Shown here: positions 34,558 through 42,928 of the stretch, piece by piece
Layout of the letters: each line of letters opens with the position of its first letter
Position numbering within the stretch: position 1 is the first letter of the stretch
Position numbers and translations under genes: made by a program
Assembly: GCF_000285595.1 (NCBI RefSeq)
Contig: NZ_HE611067.1
Coordinates: forward strand, 250,214 to 314,213
Length of the DNA stretch: 64,000 bases
From: Kurthia senegalensis
Lineage (GTDB): Bacteria > Bacillota > Bacilli > Bacillales_A > Planococcaceae
Reading direction: 5' to 3'
The notes under the pieces: model-generated
The model's database searches: none
What the model was told of the DNA's origin: nothing
The model's input: only the letters and a program-made list of their open reading frames with translations

Positions 34558-36498
34558 TTAGTCTTCGATTGAAACGATATTTGGTGTACCAGCTTCTTGG
34601 AAACCAGTTTTTTGTAAAACAACTTTTTTACCGATTGCGCTCGTAAATACAACCGGTGTAATGATTGACGGTACAAGTGGTTCAATCGCATTGAAATCGA
34701 CTGTTAATAACGCGTCACCACGCTGAATTAATTGACCGTCTGTTACGTGTAATTCAAACCCTTTACCGTCTAGTTTTACCGTATCTAAACCGACGTGAAT
34801 TAACACTTCTACACCTGTATCTGATTTTAAGCCAATCGCATGTTTTGATGGGAAAATCATTACGACTTGTCCATCGAAAGGTGCGCGAACGACGCCATCT
34901 TTCGGTTGAATACCGAAACCAGGTCCCATCATTTCTGTTGAGAATGCTTGGTCTGGTACTTCTGAAAGTGGAATAACATCACCCGTAATCGGCATTTCAA
35001 AATCATTTGAAGAAATAACCGCTTCTTCTACAGGAGCAACAGGTGTTTCAACTGCCGCATCTGCATTTGCAGGAACCGGATTTCCTTTTTTCAAACGATC
35101 TTTCATTGCTTCTGCAAGGAATTCAACAGATGTTCCGATAATGACTTGTACGTTTTGTTTATTAATACGCATCACACCACGTGCACCTGTTTGTTTTAAT
35201 ACTTTATCATCTACTTGTTCTGAATCTGATAACGTCATACGTAAACGTGTTGTACAATAGTCGACTTGTTGAATATTATTTTGTCCGCCAAGTGCTTCAA
35301 TTGTTTTGTATGCACGTAAGTCTAGATCATTTGAAACCGCTGAATCTGTTGATAACTCATCTTCATCATCGTCTTCACGACCTGGTGTTTTTAAATCTAA
35401 TTTTTTGATTAAGAAGTAGAAGATCACATAATAAACGGCACCGAATGCAAGACCTAATGGTAATAATAGCCACGGTCTCGAAGCGATATTCCAGTTTAAT
35501 ACGTAGTCAATCAAGCCCGCTGAGAAACCAAATCCGTCACGGAACCCGACTAAATAAGCAACAGCTAATGATAAACCTGTTAAAACAGCATGAACAACAT
35601 ATAAAACCGGAGATAAGAACATGAAAGTGAATTCAATTGGTTCTGTAACACCTGTTAAAAATGCTGTTAATGCGATTGAAAGGAACATACCACCGACGAT
35701 AGCACGTTTTTCTTTTTTCGCTGCCATAAACATTGCTAAACATGCTGCTGGTAAACCGAACATCATGATTGGGAAGAAACCAGCTTGGAAGTATCCAGCA
35801 GTTGGATCTTTCGCTAAGAAACGGCTAATATCCCCTCGCACGATTTCGCCTGCAGCGTTCGTGAACTCACCGAAGTTAAACCATACAACCGTATTTACTA
35901 CGTGATGTAAACCTACAGGAATTAATAAACGGTTGAAGAAACCATACGTACCTACACCTAATGCACCGGCACCAATAATCCAATTGGCAATCCAGTCAAT
36001 ACCGTCTTGAATTGGTCCCCAAACGACACCGAGTAGACCGGCAATAATTGCCATCGAAACGGACGTTATAATAGGAACAAAGCGTCTGCCACCGAAGAAT
36101 GATAACCATTCTGGGAATTTGACAGTATGGAATTTATTATATAAAAGACCTGCTGTAATACCGGAAATAACGCCACCAAATACACCCATATCTAATTTGT
36201 CATTGATTGAACCTAAAACTGAAACTAACACGAGCTGAGCGATCGCACCAGCTAAAGCTGCACCACCACTCACATCGATTGCTAACCCCATGGCAATACC
36301 GATTGCGAAAATAAGCGGTAAGTTACCTAAAATAGCGTCACCTGCCGCAGCCATAATACTCGCAACGACTTTAATCCATTCAGCATCAAAGCTACCGAGC
36401 ATATCCGTTGCGCCTAGGCGAACTAATAGTGCTGCTGCTGGTAATGTTGCGATTGGGAACATTAATGATTTCCCGATTTTTTGTAAGAAAGCAAGCAT
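34558..36498 (-). CDS. nagE: PTS permease EIICBA, N-acetylglucosamine type
   Basis: 646 residues, order IIC-IIB-IIA. The IIC part (residues 1-385) has about ten helices with the Glc-family features GGAALAGAIAQLVL and LIPVGLHHVVNTV. IIB carries Cys415 in DYCTTRLRM. IIA carries His568 in LIHVGLDTVKLDGKGF. It imports and phosphorylates GlcNAc (NagE-type; a glucose specificity cannot be excluded). It has its own promoter with cre and dre-like sites, separate from the murein operon. Confidence 0.85.
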   Translation of the reverse strand: MLAFLQKIGKSLMFPIATLPAAALLVRLGATDMLGSFDAEWIKVVASIMAAAGDAILGNLPLIFAIGIAMGLAIDVSGGAALAGAIAQLVLVSVLGSINDKLDMGVFGGVISGITAGLLYNKFHTVKFPEWLSFFGGRRFVPIITSVSMAIIAGLLGVVWGPIQDGIDWIANWIIGAGALGVGTYGFFNRLLIPVGLHHVVNTVVWFNFGEFTNAAGEIVRGDISRFLAKDPTAGYFQAGFFPIMMFGLPAACLAMFMAAKKEKRAIVGGMFLSIALTAFLTGVTEPIEFTFMFLSPVLYVVHAVLTGLSLAVAYLVGFRDGFGFSAGLIDYVLNWNIASRPWLLLPLGLAFGAVYYVIFYFLIKKLDLKTPGREDDDEDELSTDSAVSNDLDLRAYKTIEALGGQNNIQQVDYCTTRLRMTLSDSEQVDDKVLKQTGARGVMRINKQNVQVIIGTSVEFLAEAMKDRLKKGNPVPANADAAVETPVAPVEEAVISSNDFEMPITGDVIPLSEVPDQAFSTEMMGPGFGIQPKDGVVRAPFDGQVVMIFPSKHAIGLKSDTGVEVLIHVGLDTVKLDGKGFELHVTDGQLIQRGDALLTVDFNAIEPLVPSIITPVVFTSAIGKKVVLQKTGFQEAGTPNIVSIED

Positions 36499-36519
36499 GC
36501 ATTTCTCCTCCTTTGGTAT

Positions 36520-36535
36520 AGTTGTCTAGACCACT
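36520..36535 (-). promoter_or_regulatory. NagR/DasR-type operator (dre-like)
   Basis: On the coding strand AGTGGTCTAGACAACT lies just before the nagE ribosome site. It shares the GGTCTAGAC core with the Bacillus NagR (YvoA) operator ATTGGTCTAGACCAGT. No GntR/NagR gene is in the window. Confidence 0.6.
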
Positions 36536-36547
36536 AATGTATGAAAA

Positions 36548-36561
36548 CGAAAACGTTTCCA
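36548..36561 (-). promoter_or_regulatory. cre site before nagE
   Basis: On the coding strand TGGAAACGTTTTCG fits TGNAANCGNWNNCA except in the last base. It lies between the promoter and the dre-like operator, where CcpA binding would repress. Confidence 0.6.
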
Positions 36562-36577
36562 CAATGGTTATAGAGTT

Positions 36578-36607
36578 ATTATATTCCCAAGTTTTGAGAA
36601 ATGTAAA
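36578..36607 (-). promoter_or_regulatory. nagE promoter
   Basis: TTTACA (36602-36607), 18 bases, TATAAT (36578-36583) on the minus strand, followed by the cre and dre-like sites. Confidence 0.6.
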
Positions 36608-36729
36608 TGGTTTTTCGAGAAAAAACGTCATAAACTCATAAATTCTTAAGAATACTGAATTTAGGACGTATATTTTTCCAGAAAGTACACAATTATTTCG
36701 ATACTTACTATTTATTTTTACTAATTTTT

Positions 36730-37581
36730 TCATAATAAACGTAAAAAATTGATTGCTTCTTTCGTCGTTTCGACTTGTGCCTGCGTTTCTGAAAAATGCT
36801 GTGAAACGTATGAGAAAAACAAAATATTAACAGTTAAAAACTGAGCATACATTGAATTCGTCGCCGCCGTTCTAAATGAACTTTCTGGGGCAATCATATG
36901 TTGCAATGAGCAATTGGATAGCTGAGACACACTATTTTGACCATATTGTGTAATACTAATCGTTTGAATGTCTTTTTTATTGGCCCATTTGAGTAATTCA
37001 ATGCCCTCTTTCGTTTCCCCTTTATTAGATACGACAATTAATAAAGCGTCTGCCGTTGTAGACAAAAGCGTCACCGCATAATGAATATCCGAAACACTCA
37101 CACAAATCTTCCCAATTCTATTCCACTTCAATTCAATATCGTCTGCAACGAGATGCGAAGCACCTACTCCGAAAATAACGACACGAGAAGCGTTCGCTAT
37201 TAAATCAACCGCCATTTGCAAGCGATCATTTTTAACGAAATGAACGGTTTCCTTGATTGTCTCAATGGCATTGAACATGACTTTTTCTTTAATGCTTTCA
37301 ATCGGCTCATTTTCTAGTACATCGCTAAATCCTTTTGCATCTGGATTTGCGATCAACGTGGATAAAGCGATTTTTAAATCTGAAAAACTGCTTACGTTTA
37401 CGGAACGACAAAACCTCGTTACCGCTGAACGGCTCGAATTCGACTTTTCAGCCAACTCAACAATATTCATTGTCGGTACATCAATTGCGTTTTCTAAAAT
37501 ATACGTCGCTATTTTAGATTCAGATTTTGGTAAGGAAGGTTGAATACTTTTAATTCGTTGTAAAATATTTTCAATGTACAT
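36730..37581 (-). CDS. RpiR-family regulator (MurR-like)
   Basis: 283 residues: N-terminal HTH_6 domain (KSESKIATYILENAIDVPTMNIVELAEKSNSSRSAVTRFCR) and C-terminal SIS domain (VVIFGVGASHLVADDIELKWNRIG, DALLIVVSNKGETKEG). RpiR proteins with SIS domains bind phosphosugars; next to murQ and mupG it is a candidate MurNAc-6-phosphate sensor. It is the last gene of the operon and overlaps the kinase gene by 11 bases or so. Confidence 0.82.
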   Translation of the reverse strand: MYIENILQRIKSIQPSLPKSESKIATYILENAIDVPTMNIVELAEKSNSSRSAVTRFCRSVNVSSFSDLKIALSTLIANPDAKGFSDVLENEPIESIKEKVMFNAIETIKETVHFVKNDRLQMAVDLIANASRVVIFGVGASHLVADDIELKWNRIGKICVSVSDIHYAVTLLSTTADALLIVVSNKGETKEGIELLKWANKKDIQTISITQYGQNSVSQLSNCSLQHMIAPESSFRTAATNSMYAQFLTVNILFFSYVSQHFSETQAQVETTKEAINFLRLL

Positions 37582-38467
37582 GATCTTCCTCCGTTAACCC
37601 TAAATAGAAACACCCTTTGACAGCTGCTTCCTCTTGATTTTTCCATATAATAGAATATTGTTTCAAGCGTTCCTTCATATAGTGCTGAATGCAATCATTT
37701 TTCGTAAAAGTACTACCAGCAAAAGAAATCGCAAGCGGTTGAATAAAATGAAGTCGTTGTATTAATAATTCTATTTTTTCTACAAAAAGTGCCACACCCG
37801 TTTTTATAACGTGAATCGCAGTAGCATTATTTTCATTAACTAACTTCAATGTCACTTTAGCAAGTTGTGCAATATCCGTCACAGACTGCTTATAAAAGAC
37901 CGTAATGCATTCTTGGATTTGATGACATCCCATTGCGTCTAATAGACTATTAGCAAATTCCTCATCTACTTTATTTTGTTCATATTGATGGAATAATTGT
38001 CGAATACTCTGTTTAGCAATCCAATAAGCTCCTAATTCGTCGCCTAAAAGATAGCCCCAGCCGCCTAATATTAATGACTGCTCTTTATTTTTCCCAAATA
38101 ATACAGAACCCGTACCAGCCAAAACTAAAATACCGTCGCCACCTTTAAAAGCAGCAGCATGTGCGATTTCAATATCGCTATACACTTGAAAAGAAGCTTC
38201 TTCAAAAATACGTTGTAACTTCTCATGAACAAACGGCTGATCACAACTTTTCCAACCTGCTAATCCTAAGACTATTTTGGTACAATTAGCATTTGTGTGC
38301 AATGCCTCAGCATATCCTTCGCGAATATTTAATAATGCCCCTTCTAAGTTCGTCGTAACATTCCCTGCACCTTTCGTAAAACGAAACAATGATTGACCAG
38401 TTTGTTGATCGAATGCTTCAAACTTTGTTGACGTGCCGCCCCCGTCGATTCCTAATATATATGACAT
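37571..38467 (-). CDS. BadF/BadG-type amino-sugar kinase (GlcNAc/MurNAc kinase)
   Basis: 298 residues of the ASKHA kinase fold: phosphate-1 motif GIDGGGTSTK at the N-terminus, VLAGTGSV (phosphate 2) near residue 113, ISFAGS near 255. The relatives are N-acetylglucosamine kinases and MurK, which phosphorylates both GlcNAc and MurNAc. In this operon it would phosphorylate the free GlcNAc left after MupG cleaves the disaccharide. ATG at 38467 is preferred (GGTGAAG upstream); a GTG at 38476 is possible. Product assignment by family and context. Confidence 0.75.
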   Translation of the reverse strand: MSYILGIDGGGTSTKFEAFDQQTGQSLFRFTKGAGNVTTNLEGALLNIREGYAEALHTNANCTKIVLGLAGWKSCDQPFVHEKLQRIFEEASFQVYSDIEIAHAAAFKGGDGILVLAGTGSVLFGKNKEQSLILGGWGYLLGDELGAYWIAKQSIRQLFHQYEQNKVDEEFANSLLDAMGCHQIQECITVFYKQSVTDIAQLAKVTLKLVNENNATAIHVIKTGVALFVEKIELLIQRLHFIQPLAISFAGSTFTKNDCIQHYMKERLKQYSIIWKNQEEAAVKGCFYLGLTEEDHVH

Positions 38468-38476
38468 TTTCTTCAC

Positions 38477-39562
38477 CTACAGTTCAAATGAGAAAGTCTG
38501 CCACGGTTGCAATAATTCCAATAAAAATAATTCATTTGGTTGAATACGTCCGACTACATTCGTATTGCCTGAATTCGGCATTTCTCTCAAGGCAATTTGT
38601 AATTCGCCTTTATATTGACCATAACCGTTATTTTCAATTAAAATATCGCCACGTTGGATTGTCTTCGTATCGTGTGCAGGAAAATCCTCTTGTTTATATT
38701 TTACACGAGATTGTGTAGAACGAATAAGGAAATCCGATACATCCCCTCTATAAAAATGAGGTTCTTCTAATACAATTTTACGTTCTAACGCTGAAATATT
38801 TTCGTTTAATTCGACTTTAAAGTTTAGTTCGTTCGGCATAATTTCACTAATTTCTTTTAACTCTTTCTCTGAAGCATAGGCATTCGCAATATAGACAGTA
38901 TCAATTAAATTCGTAGCGAATAAATGTTTCACTTGCGTCGTAATAGGCAGTTCGCGATGTTCTTCTAATGTACATAAACCTTCCGTAACAGGCCACGGAC
39001 CGAATGTAGCGTCATGCGAAGAAACAAAAGCAGCCGTCGGAATAAAATAACGTTTAAATTTTTCCGAGCTTTCTAAGAAAAATTTACGACTTAATCCTGA
39101 AAAACGATGTGGATAAAAGTTATGACAGCCACTTAATTTTTCACGATTCGGATGATGGTCCATTATCGTTTCTAAATAATGTGTCGTGTTACTCATATTA
39201 ATTTCAATCGTTAAGCCTTGTTTGTTATACGTCATCATACTTTCTTCTTGCCCGCGGAATCCCATATCAAGACGAATGCCAGATGCACCTAATTGTTCGA
39301 AAAATGACAAATCATCGTATGAAATATTCAGCTTATCAAAAATTCTCGGTGCAATATCAACCATTACGTCCATCTGTTGATCTTTAGCATGTTGAATAAT
39401 CTCTTTGAAGTTACTAATAATTTGTTGCTGGTCTCCTTCAACTGAAAGTAAACAAGTGAAAATTTTCGTGAAGCCATATTGAGCCGCCAAGGAAATGTAT
39501 GCCATATCCTTTTCTTTCGTAGAATGCTCTGGATAAATGGAAATACCTAATGCTTTTGCCAT
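38477..39562 (-). CDS. mupG: 6-phospho-N-acetylmuramidase, MupG/DUF871 family
   Basis: 361 residues of the DUF871 family: a TIM-barrel N-terminal two-thirds (ISIYPEHSTKEKDMAYISLAAQYGFTKIFTCLL, GIRLDMGF, CHNFYPHRFSGLS) and a beta-rich C-terminal domain. The S. aureus member MupG hydrolyses MurNAc-6-phosphate-GlcNAc. It begins one base after the EIIA gene ends. Presence of this enzyme indicates that a disaccharide is imported, not only MurNAc. Confidence 0.85.
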   Translation of the reverse strand: MAKALGISIYPEHSTKEKDMAYISLAAQYGFTKIFTCLLSVEGDQQQIISNFKEIIQHAKDQQMDVMVDIAPRIFDKLNISYDDLSFFEQLGASGIRLDMGFRGQEESMMTYNKQGLTIEINMSNTTHYLETIMDHHPNREKLSGCHNFYPHRFSGLSRKFFLESSEKFKRYFIPTAAFVSSHDATFGPWPVTEGLCTLEEHRELPITTQVKHLFATNLIDTVYIANAYASEKELKEISEIMPNELNFKVELNENISALERKIVLEEPHFYRGDVSDFLIRSTQSRVKYKQEDFPAHDTKTIQRGDILIENNGYGQYKGELQIALREMPNSGNTNVVGRIQPNELFLLELLQPWQTFSFEL

Positions 39563-39886
39563 TTATTTAGCCTCCAAGCGTTTATATAACGTAATCATCC
39601 GTTCAATTAAATTTTTTTCAGCAATTGCTGTCATCAAATGGTCTTGTGCATGAATCATTAACAATGATTTTTCTACTGGTTTATCATTTAACTCATCTTG
39701 AATTAACCTCGTTTGGGTATGATGTGCTTCTAGCATTTCTTCTTCTGCCTTCTGCATAATTTCCTCTGCCTTTTTAAAGTCGCCTTCCTCAGCAGCTGTC
39801 AACGCCTCATAACTTAAAGAACGCGCCCCACCACCGTGTGAAATAATTTCAAAAATCTCCATTTCATTATGCCCTTTTTCTACCAT
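39563..39886 (-). CDS. PTS EIIA, Lac family
   Basis: 107 residues of the three-helix Lac-type EIIA: ISHGGGARSLSYEALTAAEEGDF, then the phospho-His motif LMIHAQDHLMTA (His79). It accepts phosphate from HPr and passes it to EIIB. The ATG at 39886 follows AGGAGG; the longer frame to 39979 would overlap the preceding gene. Lies between a small membrane-protein gene and mupG. Confidence 0.92.
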   Translation of the reverse strand: MVEKGHNEMEIFEIISHGGGARSLSYEALTAAEEGDFKKAEEIMQKAEEEMLEAHHTQTRLIQDELNDKPVEKSLLMIHAQDHLMTAIAEKNLIERMITLYKRLEAK

Positions 39887-39897
39887 CTTAATTCCTC

Positions 39898-40173
39898 CTA
39901 CCAATAAATAATGAGATAACTTAAAAGTAATGATGCGCCTAATAATAACCCAAGTAATTGCCATACTTTGTTCACGCATCTTTTTTCTATTTTCACGATA
40001 ATCACAGTTAGTAAAATAGGAACGCTTAAAGCGAAGCCCCAGAAATAAATAGCATCGGTATGTTGTGAAAATTGTTGAACAAAATAACCGATTATAAAAC
40101 TAACAATTAATAACGCACTAAAGAAAAGAAAACCACTTTTGTATTTAAAAAAATGAATTGCACTTTTTTCCAT
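39898..40173 (-). CDS. Small membrane protein inside the PTS operon
   Basis: 91 residues with three hydrophobic helices (about 15-32, 40-58, 72-90). I do not recognise the family. The ATG at 40173 follows AGGAGG at 7 bases and the gene ends 11 bases before EIIA. A gene between EIIC and EIIA of one PTS suggests an accessory role in the permease, but no data support a function. Confidence 0.65.
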   Translation of the reverse strand: MEKSAIHFFKYKSGFLFFSALLIVSFIIGYFVQQFSQHTDAIYFWGFALSVPILLTVIIVKIEKRCVNKVWQLLGLLLGASLLLSYLIIYW

Positions 40174-40225
40174 TTTAAACCTCCTATAAAAAAGGGAGTT
40201 GTCTTCTACCGACAACTCCTAAAAA

Positions 40226-41566
40226 TTAAGATGGTGCATTCCCATCTGTTGATGGTTTAATTGGAGCTGTTTCTGTTGTTTCTTCTACAACTTCCTTCAA
40301 TGATTCTTCTTCTAATTGCTCTTGTGCAACGAGTTGACGATCATAAATTTTAAAGAACGGTAAATAAATAATCGTTGATATCGCTATATTCACAAGCACT
40401 AATATAATAGCTCGCCAATCCCCACCTGTTGCCAAGTACGCACCGATTGGAGCAGGAAGCGTCCAAGGTGCCATAACATACGTAGCACTTACGAGACCTA
40501 CTGTTACACAAATATAAGTAATAACTGTCGTAACAAGTGGCACGATAATAAATGGAATAATTAAAATTGGATTTAATACGATCGGCATTCCGAAAATAAC
40601 CGGCTCATTAATATTAAAAATACTCGGGATAAATGTTGCTTTCGCCATCGATTTACTATATTTTGAACGAGCAGAAATAAACATTGCGATTACTAAACCT
40701 AACGTCGCTCCCGCTCCCCCAATCCATACGAACCATTGGAAAAATGTTTCCGGTGCAACGTATGGTAAAGGCATTCCTGAAGCAGCAGCTTCACCATTTT
40801 TCGCTAAATACACTTCCCAAACCGGACGAATAACTGCTCCTACTACTGACATCCCGTGAATACCAAATGCCCAGAAAAATGTAATTAAAAATACTGGAAT
40901 CGTAACGCCAAAGATCGTGTCGCCACCTTTAATAATCGGTGCAACAACTTTATCGACCATCGAATGTAAATCTAAGTTGAATACGACTGTGATAACCGTC
41001 ATCACACCTAAAATAATAACGATTGGAATAAGCGCTTCAAATGAACGTGCAACGGAAGATGGAACAGCTTCCGGCATCTTAATCGTAATATTTTTTTGCT
41101 TACAAAGGCGTAGTACTTCTACTGAGAATACCGCAACGAGCATAGCAACGAAAAGACCATGACCTCCAAGGTTAGCCATCGGTAAAACGAAGCCGAACTC
41201 TTCTGTGCTTTGTACACCAATTGTAAATAAAAAGGCAGCAATCGAAACTAATCCGCCTGATAGTGCATCGATTTTATAACTTTGTGACAAGCTATACCCA
41301 ATACCAAATGTTATGTATAGCGTCATAATGTACATCGTTAATCGGTAAGGAATTAAAATGGTAGCAATATTTTCTTTTGCCCACACATAAAACGCCCAGT
41401 TTTCTGGAATAGGTGGATTCGCAATAATTAAAAAGATACTACCAAAGATAATGAATGGTAAAGCAGAAACAACCCCATCACGAATTGCGCGAATGTGCTG
41501 TTGCTCCGATAATTTTGCCATCGGTCCAGATAAATACTTTTCTAAAAAAGCGACAAATTTATTCAT
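40226..41566 (-). CDS. PTS EIIC, Lac/cellobiose family
   Basis: 446 residues with eight to ten membrane helices. The family signs are the N-terminal FLEKYLSGPMAKLSEQQHIRAIRDG segment, FIIFGSIFLIIANPP, and FNINEPVIFGMPIVLNPILIIPF, the substrate site of ChbC/CelB/LacE-type permeases. These transport disaccharides and phosphorylate them. Beside murQ and mupG the likely cargo is MurNAc-GlcNAc. A polar C-terminal tail of about 35 residues is extra. Confidence 0.88.
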   Translation of the reverse strand: MNKFVAFLEKYLSGPMAKLSEQQHIRAIRDGVVSALPFIIFGSIFLIIANPPIPENWAFYVWAKENIATILIPYRLTMYIMTLYITFGIGYSLSQSYKIDALSGGLVSIAAFLFTIGVQSTEEFGFVLPMANLGGHGLFVAMLVAVFSVEVLRLCKQKNITIKMPEAVPSSVARSFEALIPIVIILGVMTVITVVFNLDLHSMVDKVVAPIIKGGDTIFGVTIPVFLITFFWAFGIHGMSVVGAVIRPVWEVYLAKNGEAAASGMPLPYVAPETFFQWFVWIGGAGATLGLVIAMFISARSKYSKSMAKATFIPSIFNINEPVIFGMPIVLNPILIIPFIIVPLVTTVITYICVTVGLVSATYVMAPWTLPAPIGAYLATGGDWRAIILVLVNIAISTIIYLPFFKIYDRQLVAQEQLEEESLKEVVEETTETAPIKPSTDGNAPS

Positions 41567-41582
41567 CGAATGATTCTCCTTT

Positions 41583-41888
41583 TTATACGATTGTCTCTTG
41601 AATAACTTTTAATAAAGCCGGACCACCTAAAGGACTATATGCAGTCGGAGGAATTTGTGCAATCGGTACATTTGCTTCATCTGCCGATTCTTTGAACAAG
41701 TTAAAGCGGTGACGTACTTGTGGTGCCACCATAGCAATGTCCCAACCATTTTGAACTTCAGCTGGGAATTCTGACGTACCAACAGCTAATACTTCCATTT
41801 CCATCCCATTTTTTTGAGCTTCTTTTTTTAATGTATTCACGATAATCGCACTCGACATACCGCCTGAACATACAAACAATACTTTCAT
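41583..41888 (-). CDS. PTS EIIB, Lac/cellobiose family
   Basis: 101 residues with the phospho-Cys loop at the N-terminus (LFVCSGGMSSAIIV, Cys7) and the family segment WDIAMVAPQVRHRF. It passes phosphate from EIIA to the sugar on EIIC. Its ATG directly follows the murQ stop codon (TAAATG). Confidence 0.92.
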   Translation of the reverse strand: MKVLFVCSGGMSSAIIVNTLKKEAQKNGMEMEVLAVGTSEFPAEVQNGWDIAMVAPQVRHRFNLFKESADEANVPIAQIPPTAYSPLGGPALLKVIQETIV

Positions 41889-42788
41889 TTACTTTTCCTC
41901 CTTTAAAATCGGTTTAATGTGTTGGTGATGTTGTTGTAATTGTTTAACCGCTTCATCGTAGTCACAGTCCAATAAATACATGACAATCGCAGTTTTCGGT
42001 TGCTGGCGAGATGCTTCAAGTAGCTGATCGGCCGTTTCATAGTCACAGTCTGTCGCTTGCATAATAATTCGTTTCGCTCTTTCAACTAACTTGAAATTAG
42101 TAGGTTGTAAATCAACCATCAAATTACCATACACTTTTCCAAGTTGAATCATCGAAATAGTAGAAATCATATTGCAAACTAATTTTTGCGCTGTTCCAGC
42201 TTTCAAACGTGTAGACCCCGTAATCACTTCCGCTCCTGTATCGACTTCAATTTTAACAGAAGCATAATCGGAAATTTCTGATTTTTTATTGCAACTTAAG
42301 GCAACGGTATGTGCGCCTACTTCATTCGCATAATCCAAAGCACCTTTTACATAAGGTGTTCGACCACTTGCTGCAATTCCAATGACTGTATCATCTTTAC
42401 ATAACTGAATACCTTTTAAGTCTTTTGCGCCTAATTCAAATGAATCTTCCGCTCCTTCAACCGCTTTAATAAACGCTTGGGAGCCACCTGCAATCAATCC
42501 TTGTACTTGTGTCGAATCGACACTAAATGTTGGCACGCATTCTACCGCATCTAAAAGACCTATCCGACCACTCGTACCAGCACCTACGTAAATTAATCGT
42601 CCTTCTTTTTTAAATGAATCGACGACAAATTCAATCGCTCGTTCAATATGATCGATTTCGTATCCAACCATTTCTGCAACTAATCGGTCTTCTTCATTCA
42701 TTAATTGCAATGCTTTTTTAATTGATAGTTCATCAATGTGCATTGTTCTGTCATTTCTCGATTCTGTATTCATTGATGAAAAATTCAC
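41889..42788 (-). CDS. murQ: N-acetylmuramic acid 6-phosphate etherase
   Basis: 299 residues with a SIS domain and the MurQ pattern: GRLIYVGAGTSGRIGLLDAVECVPTF, then GIAASGRTPYVKGALDYA, GSTRLKAGTAQKLVCNMIST and a C-terminal UBA-like segment. It removes the lactyl ether of MurNAc-6-phosphate to give GlcNAc-6-phosphate and D-lactate. The start is a GTG at 42788 after GGAGGTG. First gene of the operon that runs to the RpiR gene. Confidence 0.93.
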   Translation of the reverse strand: MNFSSMNTESRNDRTMHIDELSIKKALQLMNEEDRLVAEMVGYEIDHIERAIEFVVDSFKKEGRLIYVGAGTSGRIGLLDAVECVPTFSVDSTQVQGLIAGGSQAFIKAVEGAEDSFELGAKDLKGIQLCKDDTVIGIAASGRTPYVKGALDYANEVGAHTVALSCNKKSEISDYASVKIEVDTGAEVITGSTRLKAGTAQKLVCNMISTISMIQLGKVYGNLMVDLQPTNFKLVERAKRIIMQATDCDYETADQLLEASRQQPKTAIVMYLLDCDYDEAVKQLQQHHQHIKPILKEEK

Positions 42789-42820
42789 TAACCCACCTCC
42801 GTTTCCAGTAATTACTAATC

Positions 42821-42890
42821 ATTATAAAGAAAAAGAAAATAATTCTCAATATTTTTTATTTTTTAAGAAAAATTTTAAAAATGGTACAAT
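42821..42890. promoter_or_regulatory. Divergent promoters of murQ operon and anmK
   Basis: Minus strand: TTGAGA (42844-42849), 17 bases, TATAAT (42821-42826), for murQ. Plus strand: a TACAAT -10 box at 42885-42890 with a weak TTAAGA 16 bases before it, for anmK. The 140-base gap is very AT-rich; no sure MurR operator is seen. Confidence 0.5.
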
Positions 42891-42928
42891 AGCATGAAAG
42901 ACACACATCAAAGAAGGAGGAAATCATT

